A stretch of DNA of 60,000 nt from Tubiluchus corallicola. Lineage: Eukaryota > Priapulida > Priapulimorpha > Priapulimorphida > Tubiluchidae. This document shows positions 37,290-50,118 of the stretch, piece after piece. The position numbers and the translations under genes were made by a program. A model generated the notes under the pieces. It saw nothing but the letters and a program-made list of their open reading frames with translations. It searched no databases and was not told the DNA's origin. Positions within the stretch are counted from its first letter, which is position 1. Each line of letters opens with the position of its first letter. Where the stretch lies: assembly GCA_030141605.1 (NCBI GenBank), contig JAQGDQ010000029.1:739501-799500 (forward strand), read 5' to 3'.

Positions 37290-38480
37290 TGTAGATCAAA
37301 AGACCACCGGACAAAGGACCACTTTAAAAGCGGTTAAAAGACCACAAGTTAAACGGGTGGACAAACAACCACCAGTGAATTTGCTGACAGCAGCTTTAGC
37401 AAAATTTCAACTTTGACTTACCACTAATATTTTATTTAATAAAGCGTGATTGATAATTTTTGGTGACAATATATATTAATGAATGATAAATGTCTTATAC
37501 TTATTCTATGTTATTTTTATTTCAAATTTGTTTAAAAGTACTTACACATAGCTTCGTAAGAAAAGTTAAAATTATCAATTGTATGCAGGACATATTGTAG
37601 ATAAAAGACTAACATATACTCAAGACTAGCAGATAAAATGTAATTAGACGCTTTAAAAAAGCATTAAGGAAAAATCACTTTTATTAAGTAGACTTGAGGA
37701 TAAAGTTTTTGGGAGAGCTTTTAATTTAAAATCACGTTTTGTAACAGAGGGTGTCGCCTAATTATCCTCTCCTAATTAACATCCTGGTCCTTTGGCCGTC
37801 CCCCACTGCCACAGTGTACGTTTTATTATTATAGAATACATGGTTTCAGTGGACGCGATTTCTTTGTTGTTGCGCTAACACCTTGGCTGCAGAGGACCGG
37901 TGTGCTTTCTGTCTAATGTTAATTAGTGAAGCAAGGCCAGTTAATTAAAGATAAGATTTGGTTCTCACGGATCACGTCATTCTCATTTCAGACAAATGAT
38001 TACTTGTGTATTGAAGTGTTTTGTTGAAAATAAATATATACATATAAAATGAAGTCAATTGTTACGAGCTACACATTAAAATACTCTTTCCAAACTGTTT
38101 CGTTAAACCTAATAATGTTAAACCTAACATTTTTAGACACCTTAAAAGTTTTTGAAGATTAAAAATTTTACTTTTTAAAATGTTTCAATTTTTAAGTTTT
38201 TTATCAATAGCACCATCGAATTATCCGATGCATAAAAACTATTTTTGGCCACACGAATAGAAAGATACTGAAAAATACATAATGCGGAATTTTATAGTTT
38301 CCACAAATTACTAATATAAATAATCTCCATCCACACGAAGCACAATGTGTTCCACACGATTTTCCGTTAACATTTGTCTGGTGGTCCTTTGTCTTTTCAG
38401 GTGAATCTTTGTCCGGTGGTCCTTTAGCCGTCCCCCACTGCTACAGTGTGTTTTTTATTGTAGAATATATGGTTTCAATG
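37290..38480. repeat. Repeat block with inverted and direct copies of one motif
   Basis: AGACCACCGGACAAAGGACC at about 37298 reappears inverted at about 38409-38433. A 65-bp segment at 37786-37851 (ggtcctttggccgtccccc...) reappears in direct orientation at 38417-38479 with about ten differences. No coding sequence is present. A transposon with inverted ends and an internal duplicate, or a nested insertion, would give this pattern. Confidence 0.5.
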
Positions 38481-41400
38481 ACTGTTGGCATCATGATTGT
38501 ACAACAAAAATGTGCATGAATATTACGTTTATGCATGTGTACATATGGATATGTAGATAAAATACGTGTATCGTTATTAAGTATTCACGAACTTATTAAC
38601 TACACGAAATGCCCATTTATTATAATTGTATTGTATGCGAATTTTCTATTTACATTACGTCCATGTGGATACAGTGTGGTTTCTGCGTGTGATTAACTAA
38701 CGCTGAGTGTTAAGTAACTATGTTACCGAAATTACAAGTAAACGTTTATTTTCTACAGTACAGAGATATAATTGTAAGTTCTAGTATGTACTGAAATAAA
38801 GCCATTTACTAGTACCTGTTCAGTGACTCTACATAACGAAATCGTCTTCACCGACTATGAACTTCTTTTCACAGTAATTACATAGCGCTAAATAATCTGT
38901 GCCCTAAATAATAGGCCCAAACCTGTTCCACTAGTTCATAGATATAAAAGTTATTTCTGGAAGACAATCCTACGAAATAGGTATCATGTGTGCGGATTCA
39001 TGTGCCTATTTTCTCGGTTGTACGCACATTTAGTTATGTTAAAAAATTAATGTGTTTATTAAAGTAAAAGTCAATTTTATTAACAGCAATGATCTAAAAT
39101 CGTAATAACCCAGATCGTGAAACGTGTAATCATTTCACTTTCTCATACTGTAATAATTATGTCATGACGTTTTAATCTGTGCTCTTGCTATATTTTATTT
39201 ACAGTGGAAACCCAAAAACAAAAAAAAACTTGCAATGAACAGTAATCAAATTTAATTTTTCTAAATGCGAATAGGACTTTCAGAGGCTTTCCCTTAGATC
39301 AACAGAATACAATTACCAGAAAGTTGCTGACACTGAGGCTGATCACTGAATGGTTTGACACACAAGTCACTCTGCGGCTTCATTTGTCATTAATGATTCT
39401 GGCTATTTATTTCAATGAGGGAAGGATGGAGGACGTACAGTAAAATTATAGTATATATTATAGAACTGAAGTTTATTAATAAAGGAAGAAAAGATGATGA
39501 AGTCATAAGTTTCCGAGTCAACTTACTATGTATCTTTAAATAAAAGCTGGTTCTAAAAATCCCTTTCTTTCATCATGCCTGGCTTCACAGTTCACTCAAG
39601 GCTACAGAGAAAGCAGTATTCTCTGCAGTACGTTCAGTTAGTGTGCGTTTAGATTGCACGACAGTCACTTATGACACTCAAGCATCCTCTTGAAATGTGC
39701 GACATTAGCACCTAGATAGCTAGGCTGCCTATACATGAAAGTAACAGGTTGATAAAAGCTAGCTTCTTGAAGTGACAGTGGTCCCCAAAGCCCTTAATAT
39801 TTATAAGTATCATCATTAAGTATTTATAGTTAAGTATCATGATTAAGAAAACCATCGAAATTACAAACTATTAAAATTCTAAGCAGTCATCGTTAAAATA
39901 ACAATGCAATTTCCGTTTTATTTGTATATTAAATTTCTTCAAAGACAACAATAACAAGAATATCATAATAAAGTGCTATAACAATTACTCTTAAATCACA
40001 ACATGCAGAACAGAAAAATGTGCAGTGAGGAAAAGCATCCATAGCACAGACAGATCAGCACTACACTATTACAATTAAATGGTCTCACTGTATTAACCTT
40101 CATTCCTCAAGAAAATTATTATATTTAATCCATGACTAATTCCCAAAGACTGCAAAGCACAAACATCTAACATTCCTCTTCTTAAAATTATTAATTAATG
40201 TTATTGTTCACCGAGCTTTAATTGGAACATAAACACCTTTTGTCCAGCTATATAATGTATCTAAAGCACAATTTGCTATTGAAAGTGAACTTTCTATTCA
40301 TTTTGAGAAAGATCTAATTTTAATGTACAGCAGGTAAAGAATGTAGGTAAAAATTAAAAAGCACAATTACTTTGAATCTCACCATAATTCAGAACTTCAC
40401 AGGAGCATGATCATAATGCAAAAATTAATCTACTGCTCAAATTTTTTTTAGTTCATGGAATTAAACTCAGTGTACGTAAAACAGACTTCGGATATGTATT
40501 ATTATTATTTTTAAAGGAACCTGTATGGGATTATGACTGCATAATCAAATGAAACAAATAGAACTTAAACAATTATTACTTTTGTAATAATTATATAATA
40601 ATATAGCTAAAGCGAAGTCACGGAGTAAAATTTTATTAGATGTGAACAACTTCGTCACTGCAGAGGAAGTTCAGTTAGCACAGAAACATGTGAATTTAGC
40701 TTTTACAAACTAAAAAAGAAGTAAAACATGTACAGGGCAGGTAATCTTGAGAACAGAATAAGTCAAAAATAAAGATTCATTTCACTAGAGCAAACATGAG
40801 TTTTATTTTAGATGTACCCTTAAAGAAAAATCCTAGAAGTAAAAAACAAGAAAGAAATTCCCTTGTTTAACTGTGGAATTTTTCATTAACTGATACTATT
40901 CTTGTCACTCAGAATTAAATTTTTGTTCTTTTGTATTAAACAGTGATCAAATTCTCAGTCTTAATTCAAACAATGCATATTATATTGAAAATATACTAAT
41001 TTTCCTAATATTAAATATTTAAACATGATATTTAGTCTGTTCACAGCACAAGTGTAGACAATGTGGACAAGGCTGGCAAGCACAAATAAAAATATAAAAA
41101 TTAATCTCCATAATTTTAATGACAGGTTCCAGTTTTGCAAAATTTAAAAAACTGTTGTCAAACAAACATAGATGCTACCATATCAGAAAAATGTCCACCT
41201 TCCTCTTCCCGTCTTTCTGTTTTTGGGATTTTTTCTGGTTTTCTTTACCCCTGTGCTATTTTTGAGCATCATTACTGTGTAATTTTCAGTTTACTACAAA
41301 GTATACAAGAACAGTTTGTGTGCTCTCACTATGAAGTCAATAATTACATGCAGTAATTATTGCTCTTAATGTAGACTTTAGACATGCAGAAATGTACATA

Positions 41401-42089
41401 TATTACCGTGAATTACTTTTAAATAAGGTGATTAATAAATTATATGTAAAAAACTAAGCGTTAAAACAAAAACTGTAAAACTGTGCAACCATTAATTATG
41501 GATCCTGACAGATGGGCTAACATACACAGGTGACAAGATTTCATATAGACTTGCCGGTAAACACAAAAACTACCTCAGCAAAAAGTGTGTTACTTGTTAC
41601 AATATTTTACTTTCATTAGTCTGTTCATCATTGTGCAGCTTTTGTCAAATTTGACATGTTGCACATAGGTAGGTCGGTAAATGAATGAAAATTCATGACA
41701 GCCTTACCATCAAAAAATTTTACTGACTACTAGCAAAACACAAACAACTCTACACACATTCCAAAAGTACTAAACTAACCTAGCTACTACCCAGAAAGAC
41801 ATGAGTCGAGTTCGCTAACTGTATGCAACCTTTTATGTGGTAAAATTAGAAACCGCCTTCAGGGATACTAAAATGTCTTCATTTGCCATCCTGTTATATG
41901 ATAAACTGCTGCAGTAACAAGGTCCTCATCAAAACTCACTGAGGCAGATATTCGTCAATCTCAGTATATTTTCACTGGCATCATAGCAGGCATAATGTAT
42001 GTGGCAATTAATCTGATAGCTACAGCTTTGAGATGACAATGTTTAATCACCCGTCTCATGACGGAGTAAATAATGGTCTTCTGCTAGCT
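38481..42089. other. Intergenic region, no supported gene
   Basis: AT-rich non-coding DNA. Open frames are short and carry no domain signal. I see no repeat unit, RNA gene or splice-flanked exon that I would defend. Confidence 0.35.
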
Positions 42090-42131
42090 TTAACTTGCCC
42101 ATACATCTTGCAGTTCTTCAGCAAAGGTGAC
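42090..42131 (-). CDS. Possible terminal coding exon of an unknown minus-strand gene
   Basis: A very strong 3' splice site on the minus strand (long pyrimidine tract, then TTTTAG) precedes a short frame V-T-F-A-E-E-L-Q-D-V-W-A-S-stop. Another phase gives 22 residues ending T-P-S. I found no partner exon between here and CRAT, so the frame and even the gene are uncertain. It could also be an alternative last exon of CRAT, whose exon junctions nearby are phase 0, but the distance of 8 kb makes that unlikely. Confidence 0.22.
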   Translation of the reverse strand, partial: VTFAEELQDVWAS

Positions 42132-42341
42132 CTAAAACAGAAAGAGAAAGCAGCTTGTTGAATAATTCTTTTCAAAGTGGATATTACATACATGAGTAAC
42201 TAAATTGATTTCATTTCAATGACATTATAAATGAAGCTATAAATAAATATATCAAAAAATGCATTTTTCGGAGAATGACATATACACCTATAAAAATTGG
42301 CTTCCAACCAAAATCTGATCTTTGAATTGACTCCATGAATG

Positions 42342-42464
<123 letters not shown>

Positions 42465-42649
42465 CATTTTCTAAGGTAATTTTTCTTTGAATGTTTTTTA
42501 TTAACGGAAATAATTGCAGTTAACTAGACATTAATAATTAACTATTAATCAACTAATGTGTTTAAAATGACGACTGGGAGCTTTACGGAAATATCCGAAA
42601 GCCAGTTAAATACAATTACAGAGTCTCAGATTCACTGAGGTTATCTATC

Positions 42650-42716
42650 TTGGTGGTGAAGCAGTGGCCGAATTAACACATCAAGATAATGGGTTCAAAC
42701 CCTGTTTACGGCATAC
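42650..42716 (+). repeat. tRNA-like repeat (Ser/Leu-type head)
   Basis: GCAGTGGCCGAATTAA resembles the A box of tRNA-Leu/Ser, and GGTTCAAACCC at 42692-42702 is a good B box. A T-rich run follows. The arm structure is too degraded for a working tRNA, so it is a tRNA pseudogene or the head of a SINE different from the one at 35015. Confidence 0.45.
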
Positions 42717-42824
42717 TTTTTCTGATTTTTTCCATGGTTCTATTTCAGGAATTTTTTACTACAAGAAATTTAGTAAAAAGATTACTGCAACACAATTTCC
42801 TACACCCACAGGGAGTTATTAGCA

Positions 42825-42985
42825 TATGTACACAAGCATACACTCTGGTGTAAATGTACATGAATATACACTCTGGTGTAAATAACACAAACATACACAA
42901 TGTTGTAAATGTATACAAATATACACCCCAGTATAAATACATACAAATGCAACAGTGTAAATGTATATGTTTGCACTGGAGCATA
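42825..42985. repeat. Imperfect minisatellite, period about 30 bp
   Basis: Four to five diverged units of the form ATACACTCTGGTGTAAATGTA with variable spacers. Overlapping open frames in three registers on the minus strand reflect the repeat and not coding. Confidence 0.65.
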
Positions 42986-45900
42986 AACCCGAGCACAAGG
43001 CAAGCTGCCAATCTGATGTCATGCAATGTTAGTTTAACAAATCAAATAAAACTGCTACATGTATTTGCTTTATTTGCTCATTATTGATTTTATTCAGAAA
43101 CTACAAACAAACCAAAGCAAATTAAGCCAAACACGCTTGCAAAATGATCAAGTTTTGTTTGCAAATGTAAAAATGCCAACTCATCTTCCTAGTCCTCATC
43201 CATGACAATTACCACAACATGGTAATATAAACTCAAGTTTTTTTCTTTCAGAGACTTTTAACTGTATTCTTTAGAGAAAAGTGTATTAGGTACTTTAACA
43301 AATTTGGAATGTGAATGCATGTAGCAGAAATGCAAAGCCTTGCCACCTTACTCCATTAATTTGTTTGGAATGTCAATGAACGACACAAGGAACGGAAGCA
43401 TTGATGTTATGTAATGACTATTAGATTACTGTCTATTCACACGTAACAGTGATCAGTTATCCTTACTGTCACTGAACAGGGTCATCTGTTGTGCAAATAC
43501 ATGTCTATAAATAAGTGTAAATGTAGTATTATTTTACAAAACTGACTTTAAATAAAGGTTTACATAATGTAACATTTCTTACACAAGAATTATTAGTCTT
43601 TGCACAATCTCTAGAGAGCATTGGTACAATGTTGAATAGTAGCACATTTTATGAAATACTGGATGTAGATTTATGCAAAATATAGTATGAAATTTGCAAC
43701 ATTTGCTAGAGAGAAGGTGCTGCTTGTTTGAAATTGTAATGTAGAAAGGGTAAAAAAAGTAATTGAAAATGTGTATAAAATTGTTATCACACACAAAGCA
43801 GCCCAAATGCAAAATAAATGTTAAATGTTAAACATCCTCTAATGTTAAACATTTTACATCATTGTTAGAGAATGAAAACTTGTTACAACATTGTAAATTT
43901 GATCGTAACTTGTTAACAGAGAGCCTGGGTGGCTTCTCCCTTTTCTCTTGCATTACATTGTAATATTACTTTTGAAAAGAATCAATCAATCAAATCCCAG
44001 TTTCAATGTCAGTGCGTAATCTTGTTCCATTATGGCACATGTTCCATCAGATTTATTCTAGGTTAAGGACGAGTTTGCAGTTTTGTATTTACAGCTGTAT
44101 TTAAAAGAAATATTACTAAAAACAGAGGACATGTATTACATTGATTAGCTTGCTAACATCCCTGGCTTCCTGTTTCTTAATTAAATTGTCTTGTTAAGCC
44201 AGCATCTATCAAACAAATAATTTCTAAACAAGAAACCAAAACAAGCATCCATCACAAGTGCAGATGTTTATCAGGCAAATTCTACACAGGTTCCTTAATT
44301 TGACATTATTTTTCCATCTTTTTTCCAGATTTTGCTCATTAACATGCACTAAATACTTAACAGAAGCAAAAATTCTACCAGGTAAATTATGGTTGATATT
44401 ATATGCAGTGCAGTCAGTGTACTGAGCCAAATTAATTAATCAGCCATTGCAACACACGGAATGTTATTTTCACCTTTACCCAAGTTACATGCTGCTTTGT
44501 TTTTAAAAGTGCACTAATGTTTGTTAATATATATATATATATATATATACATATATACACCCCTTCTTTCCCTCCCTCCTCAGTCTCTACTAATGATGAT
44601 GATAATGATTATTTTGCTCTGCACTAAGAGCAAGACGTGGGTAGAACCTGAATAACCAAATAACTATAATCATGCATCTCTATCCTCCGCATGACGGAAA
44701 TGTCACGGTATGAGCAGGAAAGCCAATCATAATATGAAGTTCTGTGCCGTAAAAATGGTTTAAATTACCTACTCCTGATGCAAAAACCAGGAGCAAAAAC
44801 AGAAATACGATTTGGCAAAAATCACAGATAAATAGATTAATTTTGATAAATAAAACGGCAGTGTTAAAATGATTTCGGTAGTTTAGGTAAGCATATACGC
44901 AATTTTACAAAAAAATGTTTGTTTAAGAAGTACGATGGCAGTTTTAGAATCACACATGCTTGTACAGTGCATTAACAGTACAGTGAAAGTACATTCATTA
45001 TTCATTAGATTTGATAATTAGCGCATTTATGATTACGCGGAATTGTTCAGCACAGCAGATATCACATAAAAGTTCTAGTAAAGTATTCTATGTAGTGTAG
45101 CATCCATGAATTTTTTACTATATTGTTATGAAACACATGTACTTTCCTACACAATAGCAAAACTGGTTATGTTTCGACTTTCTAAAACAGAAGAATTATC
45201 TTAACAGTTGTTACTTTTATACAACTTCTTTCAAAAGCTGAATAAGCCCCTTAATATGCTGTACTATGCACATATGTTTCAGAAGCAATTATTATATCCA
45301 ATTATATTGTTGAAACCCTTGGGAGAATTACTATAGTACTAATTACATGCACTGGGGGATTATTGCAATAACAGCACCTGCACTATCAACTTAAGTAAAA
45401 TAAGAGTGAAAGCAGGTCACATAAGAGCTGTCGAAAACAAAGAAAAAATGGGAAAAGAATCTTGTTTAATTGTTTTGATCCTAAAAGCGGCAAAAGCAAT
45501 CTTAGACCAGTGTTTAAATTTTGCCCTAAATTCAAAAAAATCTTTGTTTTTGTACTCAGAAAATAAATATGTGCTTTATTGTTGCTTTCCACACTGCTGT
45601 TAAGAAAAAAGAAACGAAGAGATTAAAATATGGGCACAGTTATTACCGAAACTTCACATTATGATATTTACAACAATCACATGAGATGATCCGTATTAAT
45701 AGATTACATTAAAACAAAAAGATATGTCGGCCTACTACATTATAACTGCAAGTGGCCTAGTAATAAAGGCTAATACATGATAAGATGAGAAAACTGTATA
45801 GACTAGATTTTACGTGACATAATAAACGTTTATGATATTAAATACTACCTAAATAAACAATTCTTTTATATTGAGACTACAGAATATCTTTGACAAAGAG

Positions 45901-46208
45901 TCTGTGGGTAATATAGTACAGAACAATCTACTATGTTAAAACAACTCAATACAGATTGCCCAGAAAATCCATAGGTATGAGAAGAAGCCTGTTTGGACTA
46001 AATAAGTAAATGGCCTATTGAAGCCTATTGAATTAGGCAGAATGCCAGATTATTCGACCTATAGGCTACTCATTCATACAAGCTAGCAAGCATGTTTGCT
46101 CATTAGAGATGCAACCTGTTTGCAAGGGCCGATCCAGGTAACCAAGGTTGTTAGAAAACAATGACACTGTGCCTTGAGAATATGCCATACTCTGCATCCT
46201 GATGACTT
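42986..46208. other. Non-coding region with a possible repeat tail
   Basis: No exon supported. Near 43920-43998 a stretch ends in ATCAATCAATCAA preceded by a TGTAATATT-type 3' end, which may be the tail of a truncated LINE. A (TA)n array of about 22 bp lies at 44527-44549. Confidence 0.3.
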
Positions 46209-46335
46209 TTGTTGTCATTGTTGTTGTTGTTGTTGTCGTCATTGTTGCTGCTGCTGCTGCTCTTCTTCTTCTTCTTCTTCTTCTTATCATTATTATTGTA
46301 TTAATTATTATTATCATTATTATTGTTATTGTTAC
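46209..46335. repeat. Compound trinucleotide array (GTT-GCT-CTT-TTA)
   Basis: Consecutive runs of GTT, GCT, CTT and ATT/TTA triplets, about 125 bp. On the opposite strand this is the same kind of AAC/AGC/AAG/AAT mosaic as at 4066-4126. Reading frames across it are not genes. Confidence 0.85.
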
Positions 46336-47247
46336 TGTGTGTACCTTTATTATAGTTGCTTATGTGAACCTTTTCAGCCAAAATTTTCATTATCAATAAA
46401 ATCGAGCATTGTCAGCCAAACAGCTAAAGAGGGATGTAAAAAAAGACGCCGTTCATAATTTAGTTTCTCATTAGTTACATCTAACGTAAAACATAATTAA
46501 TACCTTGTCAACGGATCAAAGGAGATACTGTGTCACAAAGAAACAACAGGTGATATTATTACACAAAGACGCAGGTGGCAGGTGTCAAACAAGGACTTGT
46601 AAAGCCTATAAATGCATTCAAATTGTTGACACCTAGTCATGAAAACATGAGAGCGATACTTTCAAAGCTCTTTAGGAAAGGATCTATAACATATGTGACA
46701 TGGCTCAGGGCTACTGGGGAAAAGATCTAAAAGTGTTATCCAATAAAAACAGTGAGTGCAAAGATCTTAATTATACATCTTTGTTACCGGTTGAAAGTAT
46801 TTTTCTCAGAGAAGCTCATGTAACATCCATTGCTGGTTAATAAAGGTTAACAGCCAGGAATACGAGCAAACCACCCGGTGCTTATGGCAGAAAATAATAC
46901 ATAATAGCAGTTCATGGTTGACATTTCAAACATTGACTGCTAAGTAAATAGAGCCAGAGTAAATTTAGCAGCAACTAGAGTAATGAAGGCATATTAGGTA
47001 AGGTGACTTAAGCAAAACAATAACAGTTGGTAGAGTTTAAACCACTTCTCCATGCGCAACTGATGTGGTAGTTAAGAGGGTACAAAAAATCATCGTTGAC
47101 ATAAGAGTGAGAAAATTCTTAAATAATAAAAGTTTCAGAAATGTAGTACAAGAGTACTTTCTGTAATCTTAATTTGTAATGTTGTTAGTTTATTTTAATC
47201 TTACTTTATACGAGCATCAAAATTACACCAAGCAGTTTACCAGTAGT

Positions 47248-47376
47248 GATTATGTACATGTAATGATTATATACATGTAACACATACATGTAACATATAC
47301 ATGCAACACATACACGTAACATATACATGCAACACATACATGTAACACATACATGCAACACGTACATGTACATACA
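47248..47376. repeat. Minisatellite of ACATGTAACACAT-type units
   Basis: About ten imperfect copies of an 11-12 bp unit (ACATGYAACA with CAT or TAT). Palindromic ACATGT words recur within it. The Cys/Met/Tyr-rich minus-strand frame here is a product of the repeat. Confidence 0.75.
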
Positions 47377-50109
47377 ATTAATACAGCATTTTAAATTCAA
47401 AACATCATAATCGTGTTGCCTAACACACGTTTCTAACAGCTTAATAGATTTTGTCCAAGCTTAGGAAACTCTTAGGGCTAATGTTTACTGAAACTTTATT
47501 GCAGTTGCCACTAAAGGTGCATTTCACAAAAGCAAACATATTACTCAATAAATGTTTTAATAATAGTCATAAGGCCTATTTAAATGATGCGTCCCGCACG
47601 TAATCCCAAGAATAGACGCAATGGCAAATCTGTTTGCACAATGCATTTTGTTTTTACTGTATTTGTCCTAGATGTAGTAACTTATTTTACAGCAGGCTGC
47701 CATGGGGTCGAATTGTAAAGCAAACTGCCATAGTGGATTTCCTTGAAAAGGCCACACCAAGAAATAACCTTCTTCAACAAATAAGATAGAACCAAAGTTT
47801 GCAGAGCATTTATTTTTGACTATTTGATTCTTGGCATCAGACTGTGTTGCTACAAACTGTTGCTGTGTCAAATTTAGACTTAATTTGTTTATTCTCTACC
47901 TGCTCAACGTCTTTGCCGAGTGTTTCTTACAGGCCTATACTTCAGAAAGAAGCACACATTTCTTATGATGTGTGGTATTATTGCAGATAGACTAGGCTAT
48001 TTTTGCAAAGTAGTATAGTAATACTAAATTTTACAAAAAAGAAAAGAAATCAAGGCAAAATTGCTTTGGCAATTCTACATATTCTTTCACAAAACAGAAG
48101 TCACCAATTTTTAAATGAGAATTTTTCTGATTGTAAATTGGCATCACTCAAATAAAAATTCGCATCATTAAAAAAACATGATTTCAAAACCGTCAATTTA
48201 AATTTTTCCAACCCTATTGAATGATTTATAAAAACGCAAAAAAAACAATTAATTGTCAAATGCCACATTCTGATACTGTTTAATCAATGTCATTGTTGCC
48301 TGATTGCTTTGCAAGTCTATGGGGACCACTGTTTCTTTAGACCAGCATTCTTCCAAGCAGTATGTCAAAAACACATGACTCAATCTCACCTATCTGACTT
48401 CATAAAAATTGGAAAATGTGTCTTGGCAAGCATCCATTGCATTAAGTCATAAAATTGCATCATATGTACAGTTTACCAGGTGAGTTTTAGACGTATACGT
48501 CTGACTCAAGCGACAAGCGTAAGCAAAAATTACACAGTGTAAATAGGACTTAAGATGCGACCTAGCAAAATGCATGCAACCAGCAGCGTGGCTATATAGA
48601 AATGTATGAAACCTGCATTGGTAAGCATGGCTGGTACCTAGATTGGTATCTACACAGCAGACTGTGTATGAAACAAACATAACAACTACTATGTGTGACA
48701 CTGCAGACTGCATTCACATGTTTTTTTCAATTGTTTATTAGTTTCCTGGATTGCAGTTGCTGAGAGGAGAGTGACTAGGATTTTAGAATTAAAAGATATA
48801 TATTAAGCTCTTTTAACGATATAATGTGGTAGCATTAATGGAGTCTTATCTTTCTGTACATGAATACCTGAGTTTCACCAAATAACAAACAAGCAAGTTT
48901 ATTATGTTAGTGAAAAAAAATGCATAGAAAAAACATAAGAAGCCTGAATAACTGGCATGTAGCTTCAAAACATTATGAAAGTAGTCAACAACATATGGCT
49001 GTTTGCATTCAGTTTATAACATTTAGCGAGACTCGCAGTGAACTGCCAACCAATAAATAATCAAGTACAAGATAGTTTGCAAGAAAACAGAACTTTTTAC
49101 AGTAGCGTGTACATAAGGTAGCAAAAGCTAGCATTTGATAGACACACAATGAATCAGAAAAACATTTGATGCAGAACGATGTAGAACTGCTGCACTTATG
49201 TTTTAACTATGTAAACACACTATATTGATAATAATAGTTTGCCTAACATCATATCAATAGACTAACACAATCACTGTATAGCAGACTATGAGGCAATATG
49301 GCATCACGTTGCAAACTTATATAATTGAATATACTATGAATATTATTCTGTTTAGGGATTTTAAAAACTGACCTGTTACAGAGCAAATTTGTTCATTTTT
49401 TTTATGTATCGGCGATCAGTCCACTATAATTTAGAGCATTTTACTTTAGGTCACAAAAGTGCAGCATAAGTCACAGTATACAACACTGTACTTCAGTACT
49501 TTATAGAAAAATGCAAGTGACGGATTTGGAGGGGGGATGTATCTCAAACCAGGTCACAATTCAAAAACAAAGCCACACAAGTAAAAAAACGAGCAATGAG
49601 TACAAAATGCGACAAAAGAATCATCAAGAAAACATAACATTCAGCCATGTGACCTACAGATGGGCTATAAAGCCTTTAAATCTACACCAGGAGTAATTAC
49701 TTTAGTAATGAAAAATAACTTTAACTATTACAGGCCTAAGTACATCTTAGTACACAGTATGGTTTATAGTAAATCACTTGTAAGTCAATAAAGTGAACGG
49801 AAGGTGCCTTATCCCTTCAAGCCATTTTAGCATCGATGACAGAACACTAAGCACAATTTTTCATTTTTTACAGAAACTGAAATTAAAATTGATCAGAACT
49901 GGTGCTCAAAATATAGAAAAATTGTTTACCGTTTATGGCACCATTTACCATTTTGCGGGCAAAGCCTACAGCGCTCTCCCAAACCCCCTAGCTGGATGGC
50001 CGGGGAAGCTGCTTTTCACTCTTTTACCACCACTACCACCACCAACAACAAAAAAAACCTACATCCGCTACTGAAAAATACTATATGTCACTTACAACTA
50101 AGCTCAGTT
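47377..50109. other. Region downstream of CRAT
   Basis: Contains the CRAT 3' UTR next to 50110; no clear minus-strand AATAAA lies within 500 bases. A 67-codon minus-strand frame at 47668-47871 has protein-like composition (aromatic-rich G-Y-F-L-V-W-P-F) but no recognised family and no splice context. No other gene is supported. Confidence 0.3.
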
Positions 50110-50118
50110 TCATAACTT
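50110..50118 (-). other. PTS1 peroxisomal targeting signal (SKL) at the CRAT C-terminus
   Basis: The last codons TCA-AAG-TTA... read on the minus strand give S-K-L before TGA (stop 50112-50110; signal codons extend to 50121). SKL is the canonical PEX5 ligand, so at least one isoform should enter peroxisomes. A mitochondrial presequence, if any, would be encoded outside this window. Confidence 0.85.

Noticed and set aside
47668-47871. Possible exon with an aromatic-rich peptide
   Set aside because: I could neither assign it to a family nor find flanking splice sites or partner exons, so it is not called as a gene.
49960-50050. GC-richer stretch just downstream of CRAT as another exon
   Set aside because: It lies after the CRAT stop codon, has no conserved peptide in any frame and ends in a low-complexity ACC/ACA tract; 3' UTR or repeat is more likely.
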